A stretch of DNA of 64,000 nt from Tetranychus cinnabarinus (Eukaryota; Arthropoda; Arachnida; Trombidiformes; Tetranychidae). Where the stretch lies: the NCBI GenBank assembly GCA_022266195.1, contig WHVY01000010.1:756501-820500 (forward strand), given 5' to 3'. Position numbers and translations under genes: made by a program. Shown piece by piece: positions 36,335 to 48,283 of the stretch. Within the stretch, counting starts at the first letter, position 1; every line of letters starts with the position of its first letter. Below the pieces are notes generated by a model that saw only the letters and a program-made list of their open reading frames with translations, was not told the DNA's origin and made no database searches.

Positions 36335-38491
36335 ATCGCAAGTCCTTTTAAGTAAACTTGCACTCAAGCACCAGGTAATTGTCACTAAATTACATTAGTC
36401 AACAATGATTTTAATGATGCTATTAAGCTGAAAATGAAAATGAAAGACAACCTATTGACCGTAAACAAAAAGTCTATTTTTGAATGTAATTCAAATCATA
36501 GGAATGGCAACATTTACATCTATTCACATTAATACTGACACCTAATTTAGCTGAAATTTTCAGTGAAAACCACCTTCAATTGTAATGACAATCAATGAAT
36601 GCTGAATTTGTTGAGCTTATTGAGACAAGGCAAGGTTTGCATTTAATGCCCATTTTGATCCTTCAATATTTAAATTATCTTTAGGTCAACAACGTCAAAA
36701 TTTCACTGTAAATGGGAATGAAAAAGAGAAACAATTGAATAAATGAATGTTCATTTGATGATTAAATAATCAAAATTGACTGGATTAGATTTGGAAACAA
36801 TCAAGTTAACACCAGCAAAAAAACTCTTTCTGATCAACTCTTTCCTTGTACATCATCAACTTCCATCATCATGAAAAATCAACACCATTTACTCCGTAAT
36901 TTGATTGATCATATTAAACATCGATCCATCATCAGTTAATAAGATATTAACCAACTTTTATTGAGTCTACATTTCAATCGTTTAAAGATTGGGCTTTGTT
37001 TTGTTTCTTTGCTTTGCTTTTTTCTGGTTAAAAATAGGTATTTATGGGTAAAACAACCAGAAAAAGAGAGGAATGTCATTCGGAAGTTGATCATTAAATT
37101 GTCCATGGTTGACTGGTGAAAAGATAATTAAATAATGTTGGTCTAATCAGAGTAAATTCATCATAATACTGGCCATTGAAACAGCAAAGTAAATACAGAA
37201 ACGGAAAAATGAATTTTTCGATATTTTTATATCAGCAGTGAAAGTGAATCAAAATAATCCAAATTTTTTTTACACAAAACAGATTTCGAAATCGAGACTT
37301 TGTTAGATATAATAAAATAACATATTTATTTGTCCCAATCAACTCAGGTAAAAGCGTCAGAAACATGAAGGCTGAAAGAGCCAAATTTTACTCTTGCACA
37401 TGTAAACAACTTATCTAAAACGCTCATCTTCATTTCAAGTTCTTCTCCGTTTCACTGTAACATCCAGTTAAGGAAACTATTTCAGAGTCTTCATCTTCAA
37501 ATTATCCGTTATTTGTGTTTCTTTGCTAATAATAAAATCTCAATAGGTAACAACAGGTGACTATTGATACATGAAATTGATTAACCAAAAGTTTCCTTGA
37601 ATGTTAGAGTAAACATGGATCTAAATCTTTATTAATGATTACTATTTATGATTGTCGTTGGCTATGGACAATACTTTCATGAAGTATTGATTGATAATAT
37701 TGGTCGATCAAATATTGGAAGTATTGTTGTTACTAAAAGACACAATCAACACATTGTTACATTTTTACTCAAATTGAGTTTGAACTTGAAACTTGGATCG
37801 CTTTTTTTGTATTATGGAAGCAGATTTTCCATGAAACTCATTTTAATGATGTAAATCCTGATGGTCAACGAGAAAATGCGACTATTTTGAACAATGGGAT
37901 GAATTGGCTCGAATTTTCTTGGTATTCAGTCATATAATGTTATAGCCCACAATGAAATCTATTGATTGGTTAATGGACTCAGGTTTTATGTCTCTAAAAA
38001 CTAACAGAAACCAAATTTGAAAGAAATTTATTTTTACCCGTTCTTGCCCATTTGTTGCAATTTGTGTATAAATGTGACAATTGTGTTAGTTGTGTCTTTT
38101 AGTAACAAACCTTATTCTCACTATTTGTCGATTAGACAATTTCATTATTTTCAATCTTGCTTGATAGAATTAGTTTCACTCAGATTTTCATTTCAAACTG
38201 ATTGCTGAAGTTTTTTGATAAGCATTCCCGATTGAAATTTAAATTTATTAAAAATGAGATGATATGTATTTTCCTACTGATTACTTTTCAACGGACATTT
38301 TTCTGTCGCTTGTCTAAAATGTTAAAAAGGCTTAAAAATTGGCAAAGCCATAGTCGCCTACTCTTTAATCAGTTTTTATTTGCTCGAGGGCTAAAAAGAT
38401 TAGTGAAATATGACTAGTGAAGTGATTAGTGAAACACATTTCTTGTATCTTGTTTCGTTATATTCGTATACGTTTCTTGTACGTTCCTCTG

Positions 38492-38499
38492 TATAAATA
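38492..38499 (+). promoter_or_regulatory. TATA box of kelch copy B
   Basis: TATAAATA lies 61 bp upstream of the ATG, with TCATT and TTCAGT initiator-like sequences 30-40 bp downstream. The box is conserved in copy C (about 34876) and, displaced, in copy A. Confidence 0.65.
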
Positions 38500-38559
38500 G
38501 ATCAACAAACATGGTTTGGCTGTCATTGTACTTCAGTGTTCTCTCTTGTCAAACTCATC

Positions 38560-39831
38560 ATGCTCGTTGTAACCAGAATTGGAGGTGGACTCAAACGAGT
38601 CAATCATGCTGCTGTCGCTGTGAACGAACTCATCTACTCTTTCGGTGGATTCGCTTTTACCGAGGACAATATCTCTATGCGACCCATCGATGTGCATACG
38701 CTTAACATGAACACATTAAGATGGGAACAGATCCAATACTCTGATGGAGGTAAGTTGTTCAAATTATTTTACATATCATTTTATTAACTTTAATATTAAC
38801 TTAATATTTACTTTTTTGCTTTTTTCAGGAGATCCTGCAAATGTTCCGTTTCTTAGATATGGTCATTCTGTAGTTGCACAAGACGACATTATTTATCTGT
38901 GGGGTGGTCGAAGAGATAAGGTCCAATGTAATAAAATGTTTACATTTGATACGAATACGCGACAGTGGTCTGCACCTCAAGTCAAAGGAACAATTCCTCG
39001 TAAGTATTTTGTTTCCAACAATTCACATTATTAATTTGATTTATAATATATTAATAATAACTTAATAATAATTCTTTATCAGGAGCTCGAGGTGGTCACA
39101 CTGCTTGCATTTGTGCAGGATACATGTATATCCTAGGAGGGTACGAGGAAGCAACAAAAAAATATTGTGATACTGTTTACCGTTTTGAGTTAAAAACTTG
39201 TACATGGCAACATTTATATCAACTGAGTTCTGACTTACTCAAAAAAGTTTACATGTCGTGTGTGGCAATAAATAATAGGATTTATCTATTTGGTGGCCGC
39301 TCATACTCGTGTCCGTTTCGTGACAGTGAAGTTATGGAACTAGATACCGGGAAGATGACCTTATCTACACCAAAAGTTTCAGGATACAAGCCGTATAGTA
39401 GAAGAAGTCATTCAGCTGTAGTAATTGACAACAAAATGGTGGTCTTTGGTGGTTACAATGACATTACCGATGAATATTACAACGACTTTAATGTCTTTGA
39501 TCCTAAAACTTGTTCATGGACCCCTTCTAATACTATCGGACAGGAGCCTCCTTGTGCTCGACGGGGAAATTGTTGTGTTGCTGTAAACTCGTTTCTCTAC
39601 CTTTTCGGAGGAAGCTGCACAGAGCCAAAAACCAGAGAAGATCAATCAGCTTCGATAATGGAGCTGGATGATCTATTCGTTATTGATACGGAAAGAAGCT
39701 TACGCTCTATGGCATTACAAGTTGTATTAAAAAATGATTTAGATACTAGAAGACTTCCTCCTACTCTAAGACGGGAGGTTGAAAGCTATCGTACTGATAA
39801 CAAACTCCAATGTACTCAGCTCAATGCTTAA
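38560..39831 (+). CDS. KLHDC3-like: KLHDC3-like kelch-repeat protein, copy B (3 exons)
   Basis: Exons 38560-38749, 38829-38999 and 39083-39831 give 369 residues, two more than copy A. The six-blade kelch pattern is complete and the family ends are kept (MLVVTRIGGGLKRVNHAAVAV and DNKLQCTQLNA). Compared with copy A, changes concentrate in blade loops (for example FAFTEDNISMRP against LAGTDDYSYERP) while blade cores are stable. It has an undisturbed TATA promoter, so it is the copy most likely expressed. The stop overlaps an AATAAA (TAATAAA). KLHDC3 is a CUL2 substrate receptor in vertebrates; the same role here is inference. Confidence 0.92.
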
Positions 39832-40354
39832 TAAACGTATAATAATAATTATAAATAATAAGACACAACTGATAGTTGTTGTAACACATTCAATATTTCG
39901 GTCAATTTTGTGAGACAATTGGCCATAGTTTTAGGTTATTATTGTATGGTTGATAATCAGAGTTACTTTTAAATCAATCAATTATAAATTTCGTATTTTG
40001 AGTACGGATGAGAGCTTGAAGTCAATGGTAACAAAAAAATTAAATTGATTTAATAATGCAACAAGCTCGAATTTTCGTTTAGATGAGAAACAATAATTTC
40101 ATCGTAATATAATGTAGTGAAGTTAATCATTACAAGTTTTGTCACTCACTGTATTTCAAATGTACTTTAAATATTTTTCAATAATCAAATTGAACTTTAG
40201 TAAATACAACATTAAATCATAATTATATTTTGCATAAGTATTCGGAGATTGGATTGTAATGCAAAATGCTTTTTATCAAATCCGTCTTTGGTTTGAATAC
40301 CTTATATGTAAATTGCTTGGCTTCCTCATTTTAAATGATGATGTAAACTCATAA

Positions 40355-42258
40355 TTATCGTCTTCGAGAACGATGTTTTTGCTTGGAGGAAGAAGCTGAA
40401 GCCGTGGATGATGAGCCCATAACAATTTGTCCTTCTTCGATTTCTTCTTGAGTCGCTTCTTTGACATCTTTCAATTTGTTAGACGCCTCAAAGAAGAACA
40501 TCAGATCTCGGACTTGTTCCTTCAGTTCCTGGATTTCTGTATCTTTCTTTTCAATAGCAGTTTTTAAATCTTGTTCAGTTTGCTTCAACTTTTGAGACCA
40601 TAAGTCTTGATTTTGGGCAAGACATTTATTCATCTCTTTCTCCTCCTGAACGTCATGTAATACTTTGGATAGTCGAGAAGTCAACTGTCCAACTTTCTTT
40701 TCTAGAGTTAGTTTATCCCTTAACAAACGTTGATTTTCAATTTCAAGATGATCTTTTTCTTCTAATATCACTTTATTTTTTTCGATAACATCCTTGATTC
40801 TTTCCTCGGCCTCACTTTCAATTCGACAAATGGTCTCTTCAAAATAATGTCGCTGAGTTTCTAATTGATTGGTCAATAAATATGTGTATTCTAATTGCAC
40901 TGAGTCAATTTTATCTTCAGTATGATTGTCATATTCAACTGCAACTGGTTTACCATCGGATTTATTTTGAAGCAATCGATGAACATAATTATCTCCAGCG
41001 TAATCCCAAACACGATTATCCATACCAAGCTCAAGAGCATAAGTATGTTGAGTTTCCCGATAATGGGATTTAGCATGGCCTTCAACGTAGCGACCACAGC
41101 CAATGTGTCCACAAATTAAACAAATCCATAAAGATTCTTGGGACGCACATTCAAAACATCTGTTTTCAGGGACACTTTCGGGAGTTTGACAGTAACGACA
41201 AACTGGACAGCTTGTATCACCCCATTTATCAAGACAACCAGAATGAAATGAGTGATTACACAGAATAGTCAAAACTCCTTCCACGGATTCATCCATTCGT
41301 TCAAGACAAACAGGACAAGTTGGTAGTTCGGTATGACCAACAACTGGCAAATAGCCATCATCAGCTTCTTTGATGGTCTCAACTTTAGCAACATATACAA
41401 GATGACACATCTCGGGCTCAATTGAATTGAACTGCACTCCATTGAAGTTATTATAAAATTCATCGGAACTCTTTTGATTTTGAAATTTTATCAAAGCCAT
41501 ATATTGATTAGGCTTACTATTGCGAACTATTCTAATATGTTCAATATTGCCATTAACAGGTCCAGTGAATTGAAGAAGATCATGGATAGTCATTGAAGTA
41601 GGAACTGATAATATGCAGACCATTTCACTTCTTTCAGCTTCCTCACCAAGGTTTGTTCGTGCATTTTCTTTGTAAATATGTAGGATACCTTTTGTTGTCT
41701 CGACATAATGATTACCACTGTAAAAGTGAATCTGTTTCATGGGATTTTTGAATCTATCTTTTACTCTAGTCTCTACAGGAGCACACGCTCCAGAGGCCGA
41801 TCTCAAAATTCCACTAGATTCTTCTATACCACCACAAGCTCCAGAATCTTCTGGTGATGACTCTTTACTGCTAGTTGATGCAAGTCTATTCATTGGACCG
41901 TGAACTAAACCAGCACTGGTACCTTCAGTCAACTTACAATCAGCATTTATGTCAATCGTTTCAATCTCAATATCAGTCATCTCTCGGAAACCACGATGTT
42001 TCTGTTTAATTTTACTATTATTTTTGCGAGGGTTTAAACTTTTACGTCCCTCTAATCCAGTATTATTATCTGCTTGAGCCATTACTTTGGGTGCTATGAT
42101 GATAGAAAAAGAATTACATGGTCAAATAAAGATACAGTTATTGAGGCAAACCAAAACAAAACATGTTGAATAAAATAATTACCTGTATAATGTATAGATG
42201 GTATTAATGGATAAGCATCGTCAATTTCCAATCTAATAAAAACTAGATGAATAGACAT
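40355..42258 (-). CDS. BRAP: BRCA1-associated protein (BRAP/IMP) RING E3 ligase (2 exons)
   Basis: The long exon 40355-42093 begins without the family N-terminus. A 76-nt exon at 42183-42258 encodes MSIHLVFIRLEI, matching BRAP's MSVSLVVIRLEL, and joins in phase (G|CA), giving 604 residues. Domains: BRAP2 RRM-like region at about 145-265 (QIHFYSGNHYVE, PNQYMALIKF); RING at about 285-325 (CPVC..CNHSFHSGC..CPVC); UBP zinc finger at about 338-410 (CFEC..LWICLICGHIGCGRY); coiled coil at about 425-575; a basic tail (KQKHRSRRR). BRAP is a Ras-responsive E3 that restrains KSR/MAPK scaffolding. All zinc ligands look present. Neighbours suggest an old tandem duplication (see 45612-45788). Confidence 0.95.
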
Positions 42259-42373
42259 AATTAGAAATGTATCAACATCATGACAAAATTGTTGACACTA
42301 GCATTTATAAACAAAAAGCAGACAGTAAACTAAAATGCTCACAATAAATATCCAACTGTCAGTTATTGCGATT

Positions 42374-42393
42374 TATCGATTAAACTATCGATA
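42374..42393. promoter_or_regulatory. Paired DRE-like sites (TATCGAT / TATCGATA) upstream of BRAP
   Basis: TATCGAT at 42374 and the full palindrome TATCGATA at 42386 lie about 120-135 bp upstream of the BRAP start. TATCGATA is the DREF-binding DRE of insect housekeeping promoters. The pair is preserved in the duplicated flank at 45865-45884. Confidence 0.5.
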
Positions 42394-42635
42394 CAATTTT
42401 TAAATTTTGATTTCTAATTGTAAGAATTGTTATATTATTCTGCTTGATGTTACCTAATTTTGATTGATTAATTAACCATAAGCAACCTCTTAATTTTGTG
42501 GCTCTAGATTAAAAATGTATTTCATATTCCTCAAAGAAACAGCATCAGTAAATTTTCATTTCAAGTACAAGTGAGTCTTTTAATCAACTTTAAGATTATT
42601 GCGGATATTTAACATACATTCAATATTATTTTTTT

Positions 42636-42800
42636 TTACTTAACCAAGTGCTGGACCCCATTCTAGATCATAATTTTTACTGCTACGATTAACTTGTCAA
42701 ATTGTCGTTGTTACTTGCATAGAAGTATGTCAAACTACCCATTTCTTGGGAAGTTTTCGGACCAATGGAACGTAAATCTGTTAATTATTTTCAAACTTAA
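42636..42800 (-). pseudogene. Remnant of LRR gene 3' end (duplicate)
   Basis: 42640-42695 matches 46152-46210, the last codons of the LRR gene. It then jumps to 42696-42790, matching 46661-46750 (an LRR coding stretch), so about 450 bp is deleted. Upstream flank 42320-42635 matches 45800-46150. No usable frame remains. Confidence 0.82.
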
Positions 42801-43580
42801 TGAAAGGAATTGTTTGAATTTATATTTGTTCATTCAAGTTGATAGGTATAACCGATTTTCAATTTTGCTTGACTTTGGTTAGCTTGAAGTTATTAGATTT
42901 TGCTTTAAAAAATGTCATAATCCAATTATTAAACTGGTCTATTCACTATTCAAATCACGGTCATTGGGTCTTGATTTGAAGGTTTATTTGTTTATAAAGG
43001 TCATTAAGACTTTTTCGGATGTGTTTTTTATCAACTTTAATGCAAAGTTTGCTTTGAAACAAGATGGACAATCAGAAATAATAAATGTAAATATCATTGA
43101 GAGATGAAAATGGTCAATGAAACTTTGCATTCATAATATGAATTGATATAATAATCTTCTGTCTTAAATTGAACCCTTAATTGTGACTTTCCTCTTGCGA
43201 TCAAAATCTTGCAGTCTATTAATTTACCTAGATAAACTATAAGCTCAAACAAAAACTGTTGAAACAGTCTTTATCCTTCAATCAGGAAAAAGGCTATAAA
43301 ACTCACGAAGATGATCACATTATGTACATGTAATGGTGAGAAAGAAAAATAGGAAGAGAAAGTGAAATCTACTCTTCCAACGTATTTTGCTTCTTGTAAA
43401 CAAACATGAGTCACAAATGTAATTTAATGCTTGTTATTTTCATTTTTCCTGTGAATTTTACACTCGTTAACTTAACTTTTGATGTTAGATAATTAACTAT
43501 TACCATTTGCATCATCAGAAAAACCAGATTCATTGGGATAAATCTTTCTCAAATATATTTGTTTCCTCTATTTTCTAGCA

Positions 43581-45298
43581 ATGGGCAAGTTTTTCTGTCT
43601 TCCTTTGTTTGCTATTATTTTTGGTGCCATTGGTTTCATTGGATTTTTCCTTTTCCCACCAATTACCAGAAAGATTCTTAATCAGGTAAGATAGATTTTG
43701 TGAATTTACAACTTTGATTTTGACCGATTCTACTATTTTTGATTTCAGAAACTCGTGCTAAGCAATGGATCAGCTCTCTTTACTTTTTGGAAAGATATGC
43801 CTTTGCCTATGTTTCAGAAATTTTATTTTTACAATATAACCAATCCATCTGAAGTGGAAAAAAATGGTGCCAAACCTAATCTAGTTGAACTTGGACCTTT
43901 TACTTATCATCTCAAAACTCACACTACCCCAGTCATCAACCCAAATGGTACTATAAGCTTTTACCGGAATCGAACCTGGATTTTTGATAAAGAAGCTTCT
44001 GTTATGGATGAGAATATTACAATCTATACCATCAATGTTCCTCTAGTGATAGCTTTAAGTTGGATTGAAAAAGTGCCATTTCCTATGGTTAAATTGATCG
44101 AAAAAATTTTAACGTCCCTTGATCATGGTTTCATTATCGAAAAAAGCATCAAAGAATTGACTTTTCTCGGTTATCCTGATATGTTAATGAAGTTAGGCTC
44201 CATAGTTGCTCCTAAAGCTACAGCTGGCTATAATGGCAAATTTGCTTATTTTCACCATAAAAACGATTCTAGTGATTATTTGTATACAATTTATTCCGGA
44301 GTTAATGATATCAGCAAGATTAACCTACTGACTCGTATTAATGGCCAGGATAAGCTTGGTATCTGGGCTGATGAACCAGGTGAAAATCAAGATTGCAACC
44401 GGTTTAATGATAGTACCCTGGGAGAAATATTTCCTGCAATGAGGAATAGCCCGACTCAAACTATCAAGTTATTTACTTCAGACTTGTCTCGTACTCTCTC
44501 TTTCACCTATCAAAAAAGTCACTTTGCTTTCAAAAGACTTGAAACATGGAAATACTTGTTTGCAAATCACAATTTTGCTAGTCCTTCAATTTATCCTTCA
44601 AATAAGTGTTACAGCAGCTTGATGGCTAGCTACTCTTTTGACGGATCCAATGGAACCTTGCCTTCTGGAGTTTTTGATGCATCCTTACCTAATAATGGAT
44701 TTCCAATTTTATTATCTTTACCTCATTTCCTTGGGGCAGATCCTTATTATTTAACCAAGGTAAGCGGGTTATCACCAAATGATACTGAACATTCAGCCTG
44801 GTTTGAAATTGAACCAACTTCTGGTGCCACAGCAGCAACCGCTATTCGTCTCCAATTAAACATCGGAATAACTCGATCACATTTATTCAAAAGAAGTCAT
44901 AAAATGCCAAACATAGTTTTCCCTACTTTTTGGATGGAAATCAGTTTTTCTTTAAGTCCTGATTATGTTGATCTACTCATATTGATAAACACCATTTTAT
45001 CGCTCGTGCCTACATTGATTTTAGCAATAGGTGTTGGCTTAGCTGGCTTAATCCTATTTATTGCCTCTCTCCAATTGATTATTCCTAGAACGAGAATCGA
45101 AATCAATAGCTGTCTGAACATATTAACTTGTCATCTTTATAAAATTACAAAGGTACTTTATCACATTACCAAATTATTGCCTGATATTCAACTTAATCTT
45201 TTTTATTTTTCTTCAAACTTTAGGATGATGAGCAAACGATACTTGATCCCGAGGAAATGAATGATGATCACAATGAAGTTATGATTCACACCAATTAG
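43581..45298 (+). CDS. CD36/SCARB class B scavenger receptor (3 exons)
   Basis: Exons 43581-43685, 43749-45152 and 45224-45298 join in phase to 527 residues. A short cytoplasmic start and TM1 (LFAIIFGAIGFIGFFLF) come first. The ectodomain opens with the family block FYFYNITNPSEV and later LVELGPFTYH, and carries numerous N-glycosylation sites. TM2 lies near 445-470 (LILAIGVGLAGLILFIASLQ). The last exon supplies a cytoplasmic tail with D-E-Q-T-I-L, resembling an acidic dileucine sorting signal, which would suit a lysosomal LIMP-2-like location. Intron retention at 45153 would replace that tail. Family members bind lipids, lipoproteins or enzymes; the ligand is unknown. It lies between the two halves of the BRAP-LRR duplication. 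Confidence 0.92.
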
Positions 45299-45611
45299 TG
45301 CGATCTGGTCGTTGTTTTTGTTTCTGAAAAATAATAGCGAAACTATCTGTGATAAATAGTTTGATCTTAGCTGGACTTAACAATTTGAAATGCACATAGT
45401 CCAGAAATTATGAAAAGTCACATAATTCAACATTTTTATTCAAAATTAATCTCATTTTGTTCTAGTGACTTGAAAATTGCGTCTAATCACTTTACTATAA
45501 TCATTTTTATCCTACACCAAAGTATTCACCAACTAATCTTTTATTTCACCTTGTTCATTGAAAACTTCACTAAATTGTGTGCCTAAGCATTTTCTAATAA
45601 ATATTTATTCA

Positions 45612-45788
45612 CTTTATTTTTTCGATCACATCTTTAATTCCCTCTTCAATCTCACTTTCAATTCGACAAACACTCTCTTCAAAGTAATGCCACTGAGCTT
45701 CTAATTGATTAATATGTGTATACTAATTGTACTCACCAATTTTTTCTGCATTATGAATGTCATTTTCATCTGCAATTGGTTTAATAGA
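45612..45788 (-). pseudogene. BRAP coiled-coil remnant (duplicate)
   Basis: Matches 40771-40955, the part of BRAP just after the UBP finger, including AATCTCACTTTCAATTCGAC and GCTTCTAATTGATTAATATG, with indels that destroy the frame. The rest of BRAP is absent; the following sequence (45800-46150) matches the region upstream of BRAP. Confidence 0.85.
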
Positions 45789-45864
45789 TAATTTTTAGAA
45801 AATAAAGTAACTAAAGTTTACTAAAACGTTCGCAATAAATATCCAACTGTCAGTTATTGCGATT

Positions 45865-45884
45865 TATCGATTAAACTATCGATA
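45865..45884. promoter_or_regulatory. Duplicate DRE-like pair, orphaned
   Basis: TATCGAT and TATCGATA are spaced as at 42374-42393, inside the duplicated BRAP upstream flank that no longer has an intact BRAP gene beside it. Confidence 0.45.
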
Positions 45885-46147
45885 CAATTTTTTAATTTTA
45901 GTTTCTAATTGCATCAAATGATATTATTTTGCTTGATGTTATTTAATTCTGATCGGATTATTAACCTTAAGCAGCTTCTGAATTTTGTGATCAGTACTTT
46001 GATTTTTCATCATCTAGACTAAAAAATGTATTTCATACTAATCAAAGAAATAGCATCAGTAAATTTTCAATTAAAGTACAAGTGAGTCTTTTAATCAACT
46101 TTAAGATTATTACGGATATTTAACATACATTCAATATTATTTTTGTT

Positions 46148-47626
46148 TTATTTAGGATCACCAAGTGCTGGATCCCATTCTAGATCATAATTTTTACCAT
46201 TACGAGAAACTTTGACCTTAGAGTAACCGTAACTTCTTCGCCACGGATTTCTTAACTTAGGGCAAGGTAAGAGTTTAACTATTACATAGAGAAAAACAAC
46301 CATTATCATAGAAATGGTTATAATTAATAAAACTGTACCAATAATGGTAAATTCATGGTTGAAAAGGAAAGAACATTTAAACTGATCAGATGTCATATTA
46401 AAAATCTGAAAATCTTTTAAATAGGTTGGATGTTTGCAGACTAAATTTGGCTTGAGATGATCTCTGATCTGCACTTGAATTATCCAATCAAGGTGACAGT
46501 CACAGTTCCAAGGATTCCCTGTTAAATCAATCTCATAAAGTTTATCCCAATCCAACAGTTTGCCGGACATTGTTGTCACAGAATTATGTCGAAAAATGAA
46601 TGTCTGTAATTGAACTGGCTTGTCAGTAGTATTGTCATAGAAAGCTTTTGGATCAACAAAACGCAAATTGTCATTGTTACTCGCATAAAAGTATGCTAAA
46701 TTATCCATTCCTTGGAAAGATTGCGGACCGATGGAACGTAAATCTGGTTGATCATCCAATCTTAAGACATTGACACTGGACAGTTTCTTGAATGCTGGAT
46801 ATCGAAGTCGAACAAATTTGTTTCTGCTCAAGTCTAGTCTATACAATCTCGGGATTCCGGCCAATGCTTCAGTTGGTACTTTTTTAAAATCATTTCCAGA
46901 TAAACAAAGCAACCGAAGGTTTAAATTATATCTAAACAGTTGATCGGGTAATTCCGATAGTTGGTTATCACCTAAATCCAATTCCTCCAAAGCAAGCAGA
47001 TGTTCAAATGTATCGTCCTGTATAATGTGGAAGTTATTATTCCTCAAGGATAATTTTTTAACCTTTTGAAGTTTGCTGAAAATTTCTGGGCCAATGATGC
47101 TGTTTGGATGAGACAATGACATTAGGATATATCTTTGTTTTTTATTATTGTCTCAAAATACTCACCTAAATCCATTGAAGCTCAAATCAAGTGATTGTAG
47201 ATTTTTCATGCTGCTGAACGTTTCCGAGTCAAATGTCCATAAACTATTGTGCGATAGATCAACCTTTTCAACGGCACTCAAGTTGGCGAAAACATTTTCT
47301 GTTATAGAGTTGAGCTTATTGGTCGAAAAATCAATCTCTATTATATTGTGATTGTCATAAAATGGATTGTAAAGTTCCTCTATCTTGTTGTGGGCAAATT
47401 TGATGGCATTCCCGCTATTAAACACCAATGGAATATCAATTTTGTCGATGTCTTTTGATGAACAGTCCGGAGCTTCATTCTCGCTGGTACAACTCCATTT
47501 CTTAAAGAAGGAAAACGTTTGGTCGGCTTGATTTGAAATATCATCACCTATAAATTTATCTTCAGATAGCACAGGATTACTTGTAAAGATAATTACCATG
47601 AATAAAAGATGTAGATGGCAATGCAT
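46148..47626 (-). CDS. Leucine-rich-repeat single-pass membrane protein (2 exons)
   Basis: Exons 47166-47626 and 46148-47099 join over a 66-bp intron (TTTAG|GTGAGT..AAACAG|C) to 470 residues. This junction yields a perfect 24-residue repeat (LQSLDLSFNGF-SIIGPEIFS..). Signal peptide 1-21; eight or so LRRs to about residue 350; a C-terminal cap (NPWNCDCHLDW ... CKHP ... FKCS); a TM helix (IIGTVLLIITISMIMVVFLY); a tail of about 45 residues with basic and Tyr residues. The architecture is that of extracellular LRR receptors and adhesion molecules; the exact subfamily is not recognisable. Its 3' end is duplicated as a remnant at 42636-42800. Confidence 0.9.
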
Positions 47627-47782
47627 TTTGATGGAGTAACCGATTCTGTTCCTTGTCGCTTTATTTACCTATCACATTAGTATTCAACTAAGATTCACCT
47701 TTTCAGAAATCTTGCGACTTCTGTGTATCTTTTACACTTTGTATTAAAAAAGTTACTTAAATTGTGAAAAGCAAAATGGCGA

Positions 47783-48007
47783 ATGGTTATTAAAATAGCT
47801 GATGCCTATTCATTGATAGTGAAAAAAGTTTACTCTCAATTCAAGTGTCTTTTACAATCTTATCAATTAGCCAAAGGTAGACTTAGAAATAAGAAAGATA
47901 ATTATCAAGATTACCTTTCAAATTGTTGCTCTGATTTACAATTACAAAGCTGTCATACTTCAAGTGAATGCGTTTTATGTAAACATTTTATGCGCAAAAA
48001 AATGTAA
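47783..48007 (+). CDS. Small Cys-containing ORF, 74 aa
   Basis: An intronless frame (MVIKIADAYSLIVKKVYSQF..) with a helical Lys-rich middle and seven cysteines, including a terminal CxxC. It is head-to-head with the LRR gene, 157 bp apart, and followed by AATAAA at about 48049. I do not recognise it. It could be a small gene or a chance frame. Confidence 0.35.
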   Translation: MVIKIADAYSLIVKKVYSQFKCLLQSYQLAKGRLRNKKDNYQDYLSNCCSDLQLQSCHTSSECVLCKHFMRKKM

Positions 48008-48283
48008 AACTTACTGTAAATTATTTTCACATTAAATTGCTTATGAAATAAATGAAGTGATCTAAGCAAAAGGCTGTATTTTATTTAGCGATATTCAAGT
48101 GTCATTTTCGTTCTCATTCACATGAAAGCTCAAAATTTCGTCCATTTTAAATATTAAGTATTATTTACCATTTGAAGATAATTGGTTTCTTGTCATAGCA
48201 AAATAACAAGCTTTTTGTTCCAGGAGGCGTCAGAATCAAAATGGATTGTCGTTAAAGTGTTAAAAACATCGAAGTGTATGAAA

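Larger units (their letters stand above)
36335..39985. repeat. Right arm of large inverted duplication (kelch unit B)
   Basis: Inverse complement of 1-3905. It carries about 2 kb of non-coding DNA (36335-38480), the promoter, the intact kelch gene and a short downstream flank. The sub-region 37640-38110 belongs to the same repeat family as the palindrome at 58.1-61.3 kb. Confidence 0.88.

Noticed and set aside
38536..39831. Retrocopy origin for the kelch paralogues
   Set aside because: All copies keep both introns at identical positions and share flanks and promoter, so duplication was at DNA level.
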